A DNA stretch of 64,000 bases from Isoetes taiwanensis. Its lineage: Eukaryota; Streptophyta; Lycopodiopsida; Isoetales; Isoetaceae. Under the pieces are notes generated by a model that worked only from the letters and a program-made list of their open reading frames with translations, did no database searches and was not told the DNA's origin. Location of the stretch: NCBI GenBank assembly GCA_021234155.1, contig JAJEKV010000004.1, positions 8,682,109-8,746,108 of the forward strand, in the 5' to 3' direction. Positions 21,956 through 32,853 of the stretch are shown in pieces (the stretch's first letter is position 1; each line of letters starts with the position of its first letter). Both the position numbers and the translations under genes were made by a program.

Positions 21956-22436
21956 GGGATTCAGATTTGGCATAGCTCCAATTACAGAGAATTTGTGGAG
22001 AACTTTTGGGTTACAGCAGGTCGTTTTTCTGTGAAAACAGGTGGTGACAGTTCCATAATACACAATCTATCCTACATCAAAAGATGTGTTTCGGCGATAC
22101 GAATCCAACGAGCTATGGTACAGGTCAAACGGAGGTTCTGGAACTCAAGATATCAGCTTTCAAAGTTTGCCACAGTTACAAAGGCTCTGTTTCGTCACTG
22201 TCATTTTGGACCAGTTTGTTTGTATCAGTCATTTGGATTTGAGGACGGTATTTTCTTTCTAAACATACATGTAAATGTGTCATTTGGGGACATGTCCCAA
22301 GGACCATAGTAGTATTTTTGTTGTTGTGGGTTCTCCGTCACGGAGTGGCACATTTTCCCACTGTGGTCGCCACTGTTGGGGTGGTCACCACTCACCACAC
22401 TTGTCACCACTCACCACACTAACCACACTCACCACT

Positions 22437-24338
22437 GAGTTTGAATTTGATTCCTTTCTCTAGATCAACCAACTTACCATGACAAAGCACAACTTGGAGA
22501 TTCTTGTGATCAAACCTATATAAGGAAACTTGTAAACAATCTGGGAGAAGATAGAGCTGCCTAATTAGGAAATGGCACTGGCAGACCTATGTAACTCTCT
22601 CCCATATGAGCTCTTTGCTACCATGCTATGGCAGCATGGAAGAGCAAGACACATTCTGATATTCTCATGCTCACACTTTGATTTGAACACAGATATACAA
22701 GCACAATGCATCTTTGCACATTTTTTAAGAGAAGACTTGATGATGAAGGTGAGGACATTTGACAAGATCACACAAGCATGCTAAGGAAGGTGATTCAAGC
22801 AACTCAATGTTGAAGATTTGAAGACCCTTGAAGTGTTCTTGGTATGTGATGCTACTATTTGAGTTTTTATCATAACATTCCATCATCTCCATCTTAAGCC
22901 TTCCATATCCTTTGCCATGAAAACATGCCCATGAGACCCCAAGTTCCATGCCTACATTTAAGGCAAATTGGCCTAGAAGATTTTTTCTAGTCAAAACTTC
23001 TCTTTCACATGTCATTCACATCACACACACTTACCACATCATCACCATCTCATTAAAGCACAAATTTCCACTTGACTTGGTCATACTCATGGTCAAAGGT
23101 CAAATTTCTCTCTCTAGAAGTCAAATGGTGAGAGAAAGTGCAAAATTCCTAAAGGAAGTAATTAAAAGTCAAATACCTAGAAAATGCAAATTATATGCAT
23201 TGGTATTGAAATTGACCTATGACATCATTCAAAAATGGCCAAGTCATCTTATATGTCATCTTCATTGCCGTGTCACACCATACACGTGTCACCCCATTGA
23301 AGTTATATCCTTTGTAAAAAGTTCTCCAATTTAAGTATTTAAGTTCATAAGGGTGACATATCATCTGCCACATCATCACCAACACCTCCACATCATCATT
23401 CACGTGTCATACACATCATCTCCACCTCATCTCATGTTTTGACTAGAAAAAAATATTCTTAGCCAAGCTGTTTGACACCTCATCACCCTTACTTGCCATG
23501 TCATCCTCATATTGTCAATTCATCTTGCCTACTTGCCACCTCACCATTTTCATGCCCCATTTTTAAGCCAAGAATGAAAAGACTGGTTTTGCAAAAAAGA
23601 TTCCACCATCATGGAAAGCATCAAAAAGATTCCTTTTGCAAAAAAGAAATTGCAAAAATTCGTTCATTTGGACCTTCATATGTGTTTTCTTGGGAAATGT
23701 GCCAGACCATGCAAAAAAAAAAAAAATCGTATCTAAACCCCCAAGCTCCCTATCCAATCACCCCCCGCCATGTGGTATACCCGAGCGTGTGGGGCGCTGG
23801 AGGTACTGAGGCCCACGTGGATATAGCATGTATTTTATTAATAATATTGATTTTGTTTCTGTATTTATACCTTGGTCCTCCTTTTCAAAATTGGCATGTG
23901 GGATATTTCGACCTTTCTTGCCAAGAACCCTAATCTTCCAAACTGCCAAGATCCAGCAAATCCACCTTGATCAACCGCCCAATCATTACCCTAAGATGTC
24001 GGATTGGCCTGTAATACACCAAGAACCTATCAGATAAGCTAAAAAACAGAATTCCAACACGGATTTGCTAAGAACAGTGCTAAGCAAGGGATTTTAAGAA
24101 GGGTAAAAAGGCTTTGAACAAATTTCGAGGGCTTCGAGGCGAAGAACACACCAAGATCTTTGAGGAAAGACCGGTTATGAGAATTCAAGCTTGGATCAGC
24201 CTTCCATATGCCAGATTTTCATGAATTACTGACGAATTTTTGAAGAAATTCCTGACTGTGTACCTTGTTTAATCCTGTGCCCAAGACCTAGAGCTTGGGA
24301 TCTCTATTTGCTTGCTGTGTGACTCTGAATCAAATGAA
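22437..24338. other. Non-coding 3' part of duplicated unit 1
   Basis: AT-rich sequence with many CATCATCACC-like and TTTTGCAAAAAAG repeats and no convincing gene. It matches 33329-35046, except that about 23727-23930 is present only here. It may be the outer part of an older element or host DNA next to the retrotransposon. Confidence 0.6.
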
Positions 24339-24884
24339 TGCTAATGTGGGTCATCCTAAATGCTTATTATTTTTCTATTGTAGCATTCTTTTCGTTGCCA
24401 TCCCTTGCTTCTGAACGTAATAGGATGCCTCCCCTCCCCCCCCCCCTCCCCCCCAATTAGAGAATGCGTTTCACGGTTCACGCATATGATAATCAATTCT
24501 TCTCGAGGCGGGATTTCTTTTCTCCATCCGCGTACTGCCCAATAATTCTTCAACACTATCTCTCTTAACCAAAACAATGAAAAAAGCAGGTCAGAGTTCC
24601 TCAATGAGAAAAGCTTGGTCAGTTATGAACTTCCCTATTTTCATTGGCATTGTTCAAAACTGGTGCTATAACTCATTTCCCTGCTGTGCATACCTATTGA
24701 GATTTGTCTAGATCTTCTCCATATAAAAACCCTATATAATAATAATAAAAAAAAAATGGTGTGTGTCTCTTTATATCTATGCACTCTTAAGAACGGCTAA
24801 GAATGACTTTGAATCAATGGCTAAGATCTAAAGGATTGGGGGGGAGGGGGGGGAGGGAGGGAGGGAGAGAGGTGGTAATCAAAT

Positions 24885-26026
24885 TGAAAGAAAGAGTGAA
24901 TGAAAGGATGTAATTTTTATTGTTTATGGAGACCAATTAGCCTATGGGACCTAAACAAAGAGAATGACAAGTGCTTATTACAGTTCAAAAACCCTCGCCT
25001 TAAAAGGTTTTCGAGGGAAAAACCTTGGCAATAATAAACATGCTGACAAACTATACAATGATTTTAGCATACATTTCAATGTCATGCCGAAGGCATATCT
25101 GAGTGCTTATATCCATGATCTCTTCAAGATATGATCCCAATAACCCTATTAAGGCCGTGTCTAACATCATATATAATGGCTGGTTAGGCGGCCTAGACTA
25201 ATATAGTGTGCGTGGATATGGTCGATTGTCGGACAATTTTGGAAGGCGTGGCATTCATCCTCAATGGTTCTCCGTTGACAACACTGATAGAGCCTGTCCT
25301 CAATGGCTCTTGAATCCACCTGCATGTCTCAATGCGGACGCGATATGCACATGTGCGAATGGAAGCTACCAGTCTCGTGTGAGCACGAATTGATCCGCTG
25401 CTAGTGGTGTGCCATTTTAATCTGTCCATGGCGCTGCATCCCAGATTTTGCTAAGAATGCAAGTATCAAGGTGCTGCTTCAAATGATGGTGATCTTCTTC
25501 ACTTTGGACCTCTATGCACCTGTGCTCCTGCACATTTCGTCGAGAAAATTACTGAGCTTGTTTTTCCCTCTAGCAGGCTTTAAGGCGATGTGGACCCAAT
25601 GACATGATATAAGCAAGGTTGGGGAGATGAGCATTACCCATATCGACCACCCTTTGAGTAAACGATGTGGTGATCCAGTGTAGGCCTCTAAAGAGGCAAA
25701 AAACATGTCTCCTACAGCAGGATCTGATATGGAATTGTGGACTTTACCCCAAGTGCTAACCAAGAAGGTCTTTTGCACCTACTCCAGGTCATTCTAGGCA
25801 ACTCGGGTGATTACCAGCTCCACACTTCGACCTCGTATAGGAGAACATGCTCTATCAAGGACCTCAACAAGCACGTTTGATGGGCCGAGGCACATTACAT
25901 CCATTGTTTTACATGGCATACTGCATGGAAGCATCATATTATATAGAAGAAGAAAACTTTGCTCCCAAATACTTGTAAGTGGGTGCCACCTCTACATTTT
26001 AGCTCTGGTAAGTGAAGGAGGGAGGC
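24885..26026 (-). mobile_element. LINE family A, 3' part (unit 2)
   Basis: The duplicate of 16840-17973, with the same ETCRW-type segment (25193-25429) and 3' end. It is interrupted by the gypsy LTR at 26027. It differs from unit 1 by scattered single bases. Confidence 0.75.
24975..25037 (-). other. Folded motif (copy E)
   Basis: The duplicate of copy D: TTATTA (24975-24980) pairs with TAATAA (25032-25037). The core lost seven bases (TTAGGAT) relative to unit 1 without touching the stems. Confidence 0.65.
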
Positions 26027-26379
26027 TGTTGGGGTGGTCACCACTCACCACACTTGTCACCACTCACCACACTAACCACACTCACCACTATTGAGGTGGT
26101 ATAGAAGATATTATACCGTATATGGAGGGATATATGCACATGCATGCGTGCAGGATATTTGCACGTATGCATTATGGTGTTCAGGAGCCATTATCATCAC
26201 TGTATTATCTGAGCAGAGAGAGAAGAACAGAGAGACGGTGTATTGGGAGAGAGGATTTTGCTTGATATAGCTATGGAGATGATGATTCTTTGTGTTGTGC
26301 ATTGCCTTGATTTGATAGATTGAGCTTGGATTGTTGGGTCTTTCATCCTTCTTGCAAGGTTAGAGTTCAAGCTCTAATA
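26027..26379 (+). repeat. 5' LTR of the gypsy element (unit 2)
   Basis: 353 bp, matching 17974-18326 apart from a few bases (the end reads CTAATA instead of CTAACA). It is followed by the same TTTGGCGACCACGG. Confidence 0.7.
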
Positions 26380-26569
26380 ATTTGGCGACCACGGTGCTCG
26401 ACAGACCATTGATTGGCAAGAATTTCCATTGAAAAATGAGTTGTTACCATTGGTATTGGTGATCGTCGGTAAAGAACGACACCATTGAGGAAGGAGCAAT
26501 TTCTTGGGTGAAGGGGATTTTGCCATAATTGATTTGTGGAGTACAATTTGACAAAGGGAGCATAGTTTT

Positions 26570-27091
26570 ATGCCCAAGAGAAGTAAGAAGGATATACCAC
26601 CAAGCTCTATCGTAACAAGAAGGGGACCGGTGAGTCAATCTTTTGGCTCAAAATTGCATCAAGATTTAATTTCGTTTTCAGATTTGGGAGCAGATCTGGG
26701 GTCTAATTCTCAGATCCAGGAGGTTTTGATTCTATTTACCGATCTAGAAGGTAATCCAATTTCGTTTTTCAAATTGAAGGGAGATTCAATTTCGTTTTTC
26801 CAATTTCAAGAAACCCAAGAAGAGGCAGAGATGGCTGTATTACCACCTATGGTATGGGGTTTTCAGACAATGGGGATTCCAAAGTTTGATGATCTGGTGG
26901 ATCGGGATCCTTTGAAGCATATTGTGAAGTTTGAGAGGTATTGCCAGCAATGTAAGTTACCGGCTGGTGATTACTTGCTTTGGTTTCATAGTTCTTTGCA
27001 AGATTCAGTGGAGGAATGGGCACAAACTCAGCCAGATACCATGACATATCAAGAATTAAAGGAAGCTTTCATTCCTAGGATGGGTAAGTGA
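26570..27091 (+). pseudogene. Gypsy gag, N-terminal part (unit 2)
   Basis: Nearly identical to 18517-19038, with a few substitutions, and the same terminal TGA after IPRMGK. The gag frame resumes near 28035. Confidence 0.75.
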
Positions 27092-27289
27092 AGTGGTGTT
27101 CTCATTGAGCTTTGTAAAACATTGAGTACAAATGGATCCCTCACTAGGGATAGATAAATTTGGAAATATGAACTTTAAATGCTCCGAAACTAGACAATCA
27201 TCGAGAGCATGATGAAACTGAAGAATACAACATAAAAGATGGTTTAATCCGCCACTTGGTCGATGCAAAGTTGAGAAGACCCAGTGACT

Positions 27290-27357
27290 GCTTCTCATCG
27301 GGAAGAAAAACCACGCCTTCTTAGGTTTTTGAGAAAACCCAAGCAAATAGTTGAAGC
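27290..27357. other. Folded motif (copy F, weak)
   Basis: GCTTC (27290-27294) pairs with GAAGC (27353-27357) around a core with GGGAAGAAAAACC, GCCTTCTTAGG and TTTTTGAGAAAACCC, in the same order as the other copies. The stem is short. Confidence 0.4.
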
Positions 27358-27462
27358 ACGACCCCACGCACTATGGCAACCACAAAGCCTTAAACAATCA
27401 TGCAGAATCAAGGCTGAAAGAAAAATAACCCGTCAATGAGTTAGATGCCATAGGCAAGAAGA

Positions 27463-27778
27463 TTCGGAGGCTCCAGGGCCACGCCGAGAAAGAAACAACA
27501 GCCGACCAATCGGGAACCGTCCGCGGAATGACCATCGCGGGAAAAAACAACCGATTAGTGCTGCCTCGGAGGCTACAGCGCCACGCCGAGAAAAAACAAT
27601 AAATATGATCTCGGAGGCAACAGTGCCACGCCGAGAGAAAATATGAATAATAAATATTGACTCAAAGGCTACAAAGCCACACCGAGAGAAAACATGAATG
27701 AATAAATAAAATACTAGTGCCATGCCGAGAAAGAGTAGATCAATAAGTATACCTCAGAGGCTACAAAGCCACGCTGAG
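27463..27778. repeat. Array of six CTCGG/CCGAG hairpin units
   Basis: Units at 27463-27488, 27565-27590, 27610-27635, 27661-27686, a right half only at about 27714-27728, and 27753-27778. Full units are 26 bp: a 5-bp stem, a GGC/GCC inner pair and a small loop, separated by A-rich linkers. In the last unit the stem changed to CTCAG/CTGAG, keeping the pair. Confidence 0.75.
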
Positions 27779-27987
27779 GAAATAAAGAATGCAAAATTAA
27801 AGGACATAGAAAAGGAAATAATGAACACGATCAAATGAAAAAACCATCAAGGGAGGGAGGGTGAGGAAAACTGATAGGATAGAGAAGAAGAAGAAATCTA
27901 GCTCAAGAGAACGCCGATGATAGAACAATGAAGAGAGGCTGAATAAATAGGAGGAGTGACAAAGGGACGTCCCCATCCAAGGAATGT

Positions 27988-28015
27988 CGGTTCTATTGCT
28001 GTCGCAATAGAACCG
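27988..28015. other. Perfect 12-bp stem palindrome
   Basis: CGGTTCTATTGC, then TGTC, then GCAATAGAACCG: twelve perfect base pairs around a 4-base loop, just before gag sequence resumes. It could be the terminal structure of the inserted segment. Confidence 0.8.
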
Positions 28016-28058
28016 TGGCATTGCTAATTATCAATAAGTTCATGGTCAGGATAAGACT

Positions 28059-28757
28059 ATGGAAAGGTGGACCAATTTCACACAAAAGGAAGATGAATTA
28101 ATTAGAGAGTATAATCAGAGGTATATTGCGGTTCTCAAAGCCGTGGTTCATTGGAAGATTGCCAGGAATGATGAAATGGATATCCAATGGTATGTGAAGG
28201 GGTTGAAACGAGCTATTGCTCATAAGATGAAGGCTAAACAGCCTACAACATTGCTAGAGGCACAAAAGTATGCTCTCAAGACTGAAGATAAGCTGGGATA
28301 TATTCATGAAGTTGCTGCTCCAGAGCATAAAACAGAGGATCTTGCAGCCAAGATTTCTAAGCTTACAATTGGTGAGAAGCCAAGGGAGGTGCAGTTTATT
28401 ACTTGTGAATATTGTGGGTCTATTGGGCATTCTGATACTACATGTAGATTGCTGAAATTCTGCTCAAGATGCCAAATCAAGGGCCATAATGATCAAGAAT
28501 GTAGGGAGAAGAGATTCTTTGAGAGGGCCAATCCGGTATTTGCTGTTCTGCAACAAGCACCATCTATTCCTAAACAACCAATACAAGCAGCACCTATCAC
28601 ACCACAAGTTCCAATGATGCCACAAGCTCCAATTGCCCAACAAGTTCCAATGGGTTCCACACCAATGGTGCAGCCAAAACAGGGATGGTATCCAAGTAAG
28701 GCTCATTTATATTGCAAGCTATGTGATAAATTCAAGCATGATGAGACTACTTGTTGA
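28059..28757 (+). pseudogene. Gypsy gag, C-terminal part with three zinc knuckles (unit 2)
   Basis: 232 codons. A retrotransposon-gag block (ELIREYNQRYIAVLKAV, WYVKGLKRAIAHKMK) is followed by three C-X2-C-X4-H-X4-C knuckles: CEYCGSIGHSDTTC, CSRCQIKGHNDQEC and, after a Pro/Gln/Met-rich spacer, CKLCDKFKHDETTC. The frame ends in TGA directly after the last Cys, where sequence KIHGKPEW continues in the same frame. The knuckles bind nucleic acid during particle assembly. In family terms one or two knuckles are usual; three is less common. Confidence 0.8.
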
Positions 28758-29041
28758 AAAATCCATGGGAAACCAGAATGGGCAACCAACAAGTATCCAC
28801 CAAAGCAACAAGTGTTTGAATCCGTACCTCTTCCTAATAATAATGTTCGTATTCAAGATGCAAAGTACATTGATAATCCTCAAGTTAAGGCTCTTATTGA
28901 GTTAAGGCTCTTACTGAGGAGCTTAAGAAGCAAGAGAAGGCAAAATCAGTAGTAAATTGTGGATTTGTTGAGGTAGACAGTGACCCATTTCAGGAAGAAG
29001 AAGAGATTGGAGAAGTAAATGCGGTTACAAGATCACAAAAG

Positions 29042-29779
29042 GTGGTTCAAGAACCAAGAGTAGTGCCAATTGCGGAGAAGACTAAGACCTCTTTTCCAAA
29101 GGCTTTGAAGGAACAAGCTTTGAAGGTGTCAGCACCTAAGAAGGTGCAATTCAATGTGCTGCCCACAGAACAGTTTCAGTCTATAGAAGAAAATCAGCCC
29201 ACAGTGATGCCTCCTATGGTGGATGAGGAAATTCAAAATAAAGATGATGTGATCAGCCAAGTTTTGGCCACTAAAGTTACACTTACTCTTGAGCAATTGA
29301 TGCATTATTCTCCAAATTTGTTGCAAGAGTTAGGGGGAAGAACAAAATCAGAAATTTCAGTCCAACAAATCATATCAAATGATACCGACAAGAGGAGAAT
29401 GGAGCCACCAGCCCGGCAATCCAAGGATCCTGGGCCATTTCTTTGTGATGTGAGTATTAATGGATATCTAATCAAAGAGGCCAACATAGATACCGGCAGT
29501 GGAGTCAATGTAATGCCTTACCATATAATGCTTCAAGTTGGGTTGAAAATGATGGAACCGACAACTATGATGCTCAAAGCATTCAATCAAATGAAGGTGC
29601 AGCCTATGGGAGTCATAAGAAATGTTTTATGCAAGGTTTATGAGGTGGAAGCAATCTTGGATTTCATGGTTTTGAAATTTCCAGAGAGTGTGGATGCTGA
29701 AACTTATACTTTGTTGCTGAGTCGTACATGGTTAGATGCCGTATACAAGCTGAAACTTCATGGAGGAAGCGTGAGATGA
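29042..29779 (+). pseudogene. Gypsy aspartic protease region (unit 2)
   Basis: 245 codons. A hydrophilic leader (about 120 residues) is followed by a retropepsin-like domain: PFLCDVSINGYLIKEANIDTGSGVNVMPY holds the catalytic D-T-G-S, and MKVQPMGVIRNV and FMVLKFPE follow in the usual order, ending near LLLSRTWLDAV (a form of the 'LGR.WL' block). The frame shifts after this. The protease would process the polyprotein. This region is absent in unit 1. Confidence 0.78.
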
Positions 29780-30025
29780 ACATCTTTCAAGGAGAACACA
29801 AGGTTACTATAGATCATCCTCTGAAATCAGCAAAAGGTACCTTTCTTTGCAATCCTTCTTTGAGCAGCCCGCAGTTAGAAATCAGCAAAGAGAATGCTAT
29901 GGTGTCAGGGCAGCAAGGTCTTAGTTGTTTTCATGTCTTGGAAGTGGGTGACAAGGAAGATAAGACTTTGTACAATTGGTTAAAAGGTACCCAAATTTCA
30001 GAAATATGTCATTTACAGCAGCAAG

Positions 30026-30472
30026 TTGCCGATAAGTATATCTAAAGGCTTGAAAGTATTGGTGACTCTTGTGAACATGCAGGAAGAGTCCATTCAAAGA
30101 CCCATTGGGGAGACTTTATTTCAGCAAGGTATTGATCAAGATCAAGTAGAGATGCTGATTTTGACATCAAGCATGGATGGGATAAACAGAAATCAGCCCA
30201 CTATACAAGTACACGCAGCTTGGTGGCATGCGCACATTATGGAGGATGAGGTAAATCAGATCAGTCCATATTCACCACAGTCATTACAGTCACCACATGC
30301 ACCAAATTCATCACAATCATCACATCCACCACATCCATTACAGTCACCACACTCTCACACGCACCACATTCATCACTGTCACCACATTCCCCACAATCAC
30401 CACATTATTCACCACATTCGTCACCACACTCACCACCTTCATTACAGTCACCACATTCAGTCAAGAACATAA
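30026..30472 (+). pseudogene. Pol linker with CACCA-type repeat, frameshifted (unit 2)
   Basis: Begins like the unit 1 pol leader (MQEESIQRPIGETLFQQGID) and then enters the CACCA repeat at 30271-30460. Small deletions shift the frame, so a Ser-Pro-His run becomes a His/Ile run. It shows how the repeat tolerates frame changes. Confidence 0.65.
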
Positions 30473-30498
30473 ATATTTCTCAAGGAGATCAAAAAGAA

Positions 30499-31266
30499 GT
30501 GGTTACTATTGGAGGAGATCTTACTCAAGAGGAGGAACGCGATTTGATATCTTTATTAAGAGAATTCAGGGATGTTTTGGCAAGAAATTACAAAGAATTG
30601 AAAGGCATTCCACCAGAGGTTGTGGTGCATACCATTGATTTAAAACAAGGATCAAAACCAGTCCAACAAGCTCAAAGGAGAATGAGTCCAGCAATAGAGG
30701 AGCAAGTAAAGGCTGAAGTTATGAAGCTTTTGGAGGCGGGATTTATTGTACCAGTGCCAAATTCAGATTGGATCAGTTCTATTGTCCCAGTGAGAAAGCC
30801 AAATAACTCAATCCGAGTATGCATTGATTACAGGGATCTCAATAAAGCTACCAAAAGAGATCATTTTCCTACACCATTCATAGACACTTCATTGGATATT
30901 GTTGCAGGAAATCAGACCTATTCTTTCTTGGATGGGTACTCAAGGTATAATCAGATCCAAATCTATCCACCACATCAAGCAATGACGGCTTTTCGAACAC
31001 CTTTTGGCATCTATGCTTACAAGGTATTACCTTTTGGCCTCACGAATGCTCCAGCCACATTTTAGAGAGCTATGACATATGCTTTTCATGATATTTTAGA
31101 CTTTTTGAGAGTCTTTATAGACGACTTGACAGTGTTTTCCAATCCAAGAAGGGATCAATTGGATCATCTCAGAAAAGTTCTTGAAAGATGCCGATTGTAT
31201 GGCATAAGTTTGAATCCTGCTAAGTGTATTTTCTTCACTAGAGGAGGAAAACTATTGGGCAATTAG
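30499..31266 (+). pseudogene. Gypsy reverse transcriptase (unit 2)
   Basis: The same RT as in unit 1, interrupted by TAG at 31063 after TNAPATF, where unit 1 has CAG. The catalytic FIDDLTVFS is at about 31114-31140. It ends at the shared TAG after GGKLLGN, followed by the RNase H remnant; the connection region and RNase H active site are missing. Confidence 0.85.
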
Positions 31267-31383
31267 AAATGGACTCATGTGGAGCATCTTGGGTTGGCAT
31301 TGAAGTGGACCTTGAATAAATTTAGACATTATCTTCTTCCTTCACAATGGAATTCAGCAAATGTATAGTATGTTTACATTCAT

Positions 31384-32853
31384 ATGGGTGTGAACCCATT
31401 GCCATGCATTTACAATAAGACTGTTCAAGATCCTAAGTTTACAAGATGGGCTCTTATCATACAAGAATTTGAGTTGAAGTATGTTAAGATGGCTCAAGGA
31501 GCTCATAATCCAAGTGCCACAGACCAGCCAGTAGCAGTTCCGGATAATGGCGTATTACAAGGGTTCATTGAAACCGTGGATCTTTGGTATGCCAATATAT
31601 ACAGGTATTTACAAGATCAGACTTATCCCTCATCATTTTCAAAGCAACAAAAGCATGCTCTTAGAGTACAAGCAGCTGGTTATGTGGTGCATGAAGCTAT
31701 TCTTTATAAGAGGACTAGGGAAGGTCTCTTATTAAGATGTGTTGCTGGTCAGCAAACTCATGATTTGTTGCAGCAAGCACATGATTGTCAGGGGCATTTT
31801 GCAGCCAGAACCACAGCTAGGAAGATCCTTCATTGGGGATATTATTGGCCAACTCTTTACAAGGATACTAGAGACTTTGTTAGCAAATGTGAGAAGTGTC
31901 AAAGGCACAAGCAGTTAACAGGTCATAATAATATGCCATTCCATCCTATTTTGAGTGTTGGTCCGTTTCATATGTGGGGATTGGATTACATTGGGCCTAT
32001 CAATCCTCCATCTTCCAAAGGTCATAAGTATATCTTGGCAGCCACATGCATATTTACAAAGTGGGTAGAAGCAATTCCAGCAAAGCATGCTACAGAAAAT
32101 ACCACAGTAAGCTTTCTTTATCACAATTTGATTTCTCGGTTTGGTGTTCCAACCATTCTTTTGTCTGATCGAGGAACTCATTTCATGGGGAAAGTAGTAG
32201 CTCAGTTAACAGAAAAGATTGGTGTTCAACATGTACAAGCTTCTGCTTATTATCCACAGGGAAATGGGCAAGCCGAGTCTACTAACAAAATTTTGAAAGC
32301 TATCTTGGCTAAAACAGTGAAGGATAATCAAAGAAATTGGCATGAAGCCTTGACAGGTGCCTTATGGAGTTTCAGGTGCACTTACAAATTAGCTACAGGA
32401 TTTACACCATTTGAATTGGTTTATGGAGTGCAAGCTGTGATGCCTATTCATTTGGACATTCCTTTATGTTCATTTGTGGAGCTACCTTATTATGAGAATT
32501 TGGGAGAAGTTCCAACTCCAAATCAAGTGCACAATAGGATGGATGATTTGCTGCAATTGGAAGAGATGAGACAAGAAGCAGCAGACTTTAATATGAGGCA
32601 TAAACAGAAAGTAAAGCTTATCAAAGATAAGTTACAGGTTGTCAATCCATTTTAGGAAGGGCAATTGGTGTTGTGCAGGACCACTAAGAAGCATCTATCC
32701 AAATTTCAAAGCCCATGGGAAGGCCCATTTCTGATTGATAAAGAGGTACCAGGTGGGGCTTTTTACTTGATGACTCCAGAAGGGGAATTGTTGCCTAATC
32801 CCAGAAATGGCAAGGATCTCAGGCCTTATTTTGAAAGAGAAGTGCTATTCTAA
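31384..32853 (+). pseudogene. RNase H remnant and integrase (unit 2)
   Basis: 423 open codons (31384-32655) with RNase H end, integrase zinc finger, and catalytic core with D,D,E in GLDYIGP, SDRGTHF and GQAESTN; unlike unit 1 it is unbroken through GFTPFELVYGVQAVMPIHL. It stops at TAG after LQVVNPF and continues in frame as EGQLVLCR to PYFEREVLF (32853), the integrase C-terminal domain. Unit 1 has the same stop. Confidence 0.87.

Larger units (their letters stand above)
17974..22436 (+). mobile_element. Ty3/gypsy retrotransposon, deleted copy (unit 1)
   Basis: An LTR at 17974-18326 (starts TGTTGGGG, ends CTAACA) is followed by TTGGCGACCACGG as the likely primer-binding region. Then come the gag N-terminus (18517-19038), pol with RT (to 20330), an RNase H remnant and integrase (to about 21952). 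A 63-bp match to the LTR start (22374-22436) is all that remains of a 3' LTR. Gag C-terminus and protease are missing, so the copy is non-autonomous. It sits in a LINE. Confidence 0.85.
16297..24338 (+). repeat. Tandem segmental duplication, unit 1
   Basis: About 8.0 kb starting at AATGTGGGTCGTCC and ending at GAATCAAATGAA. It matches 24343-35046 end to end with only a few percent differences, apart from a ~2.9 kb gap in unit 1 (after 19056) and a ~200-bp stretch (about 23727-23930) missing in unit 2. The units are separated by four bases (TGCT). Each contains a LINE 3' part, a Ty3/gypsy element and about 1.9 kb of non-coding flank. Confidence 0.93.
27111..28030. mobile_element. Foreign segment inside gag with hairpin array
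   Basis: This segment separates the two halves of gag. It contains a weak copy of the folded motif (27290-27357), an array of CTCGG..CCGAG hairpins (27463-27778), purine-rich sequence, and a perfect 28-bp palindrome (27988-28015) near its right end. Its left limit cannot be fixed because unit 1 is deleted from exactly 27110. No protein family was recognised. Confidence 0.55.

Noticed and set aside
27433-27723. Minus-strand frame with repeated FSRRGAVASE peptide
   Set aside because: The peptide repeat follows from the hairpin array. Changes preserve DNA/RNA pairing rather than the peptide, and the linkers vary in length.
27463-27778. CRISPR-like array
   Set aside because: Spacers are A-rich and of unequal length, repeats are degenerate hairpins, and the genome is eukaryotic.
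27111-28030. Helitron capturing gag
   Set aside because: The terminal hairpin is suggestive, but no TC start or CTRR end at an AT target could be placed.
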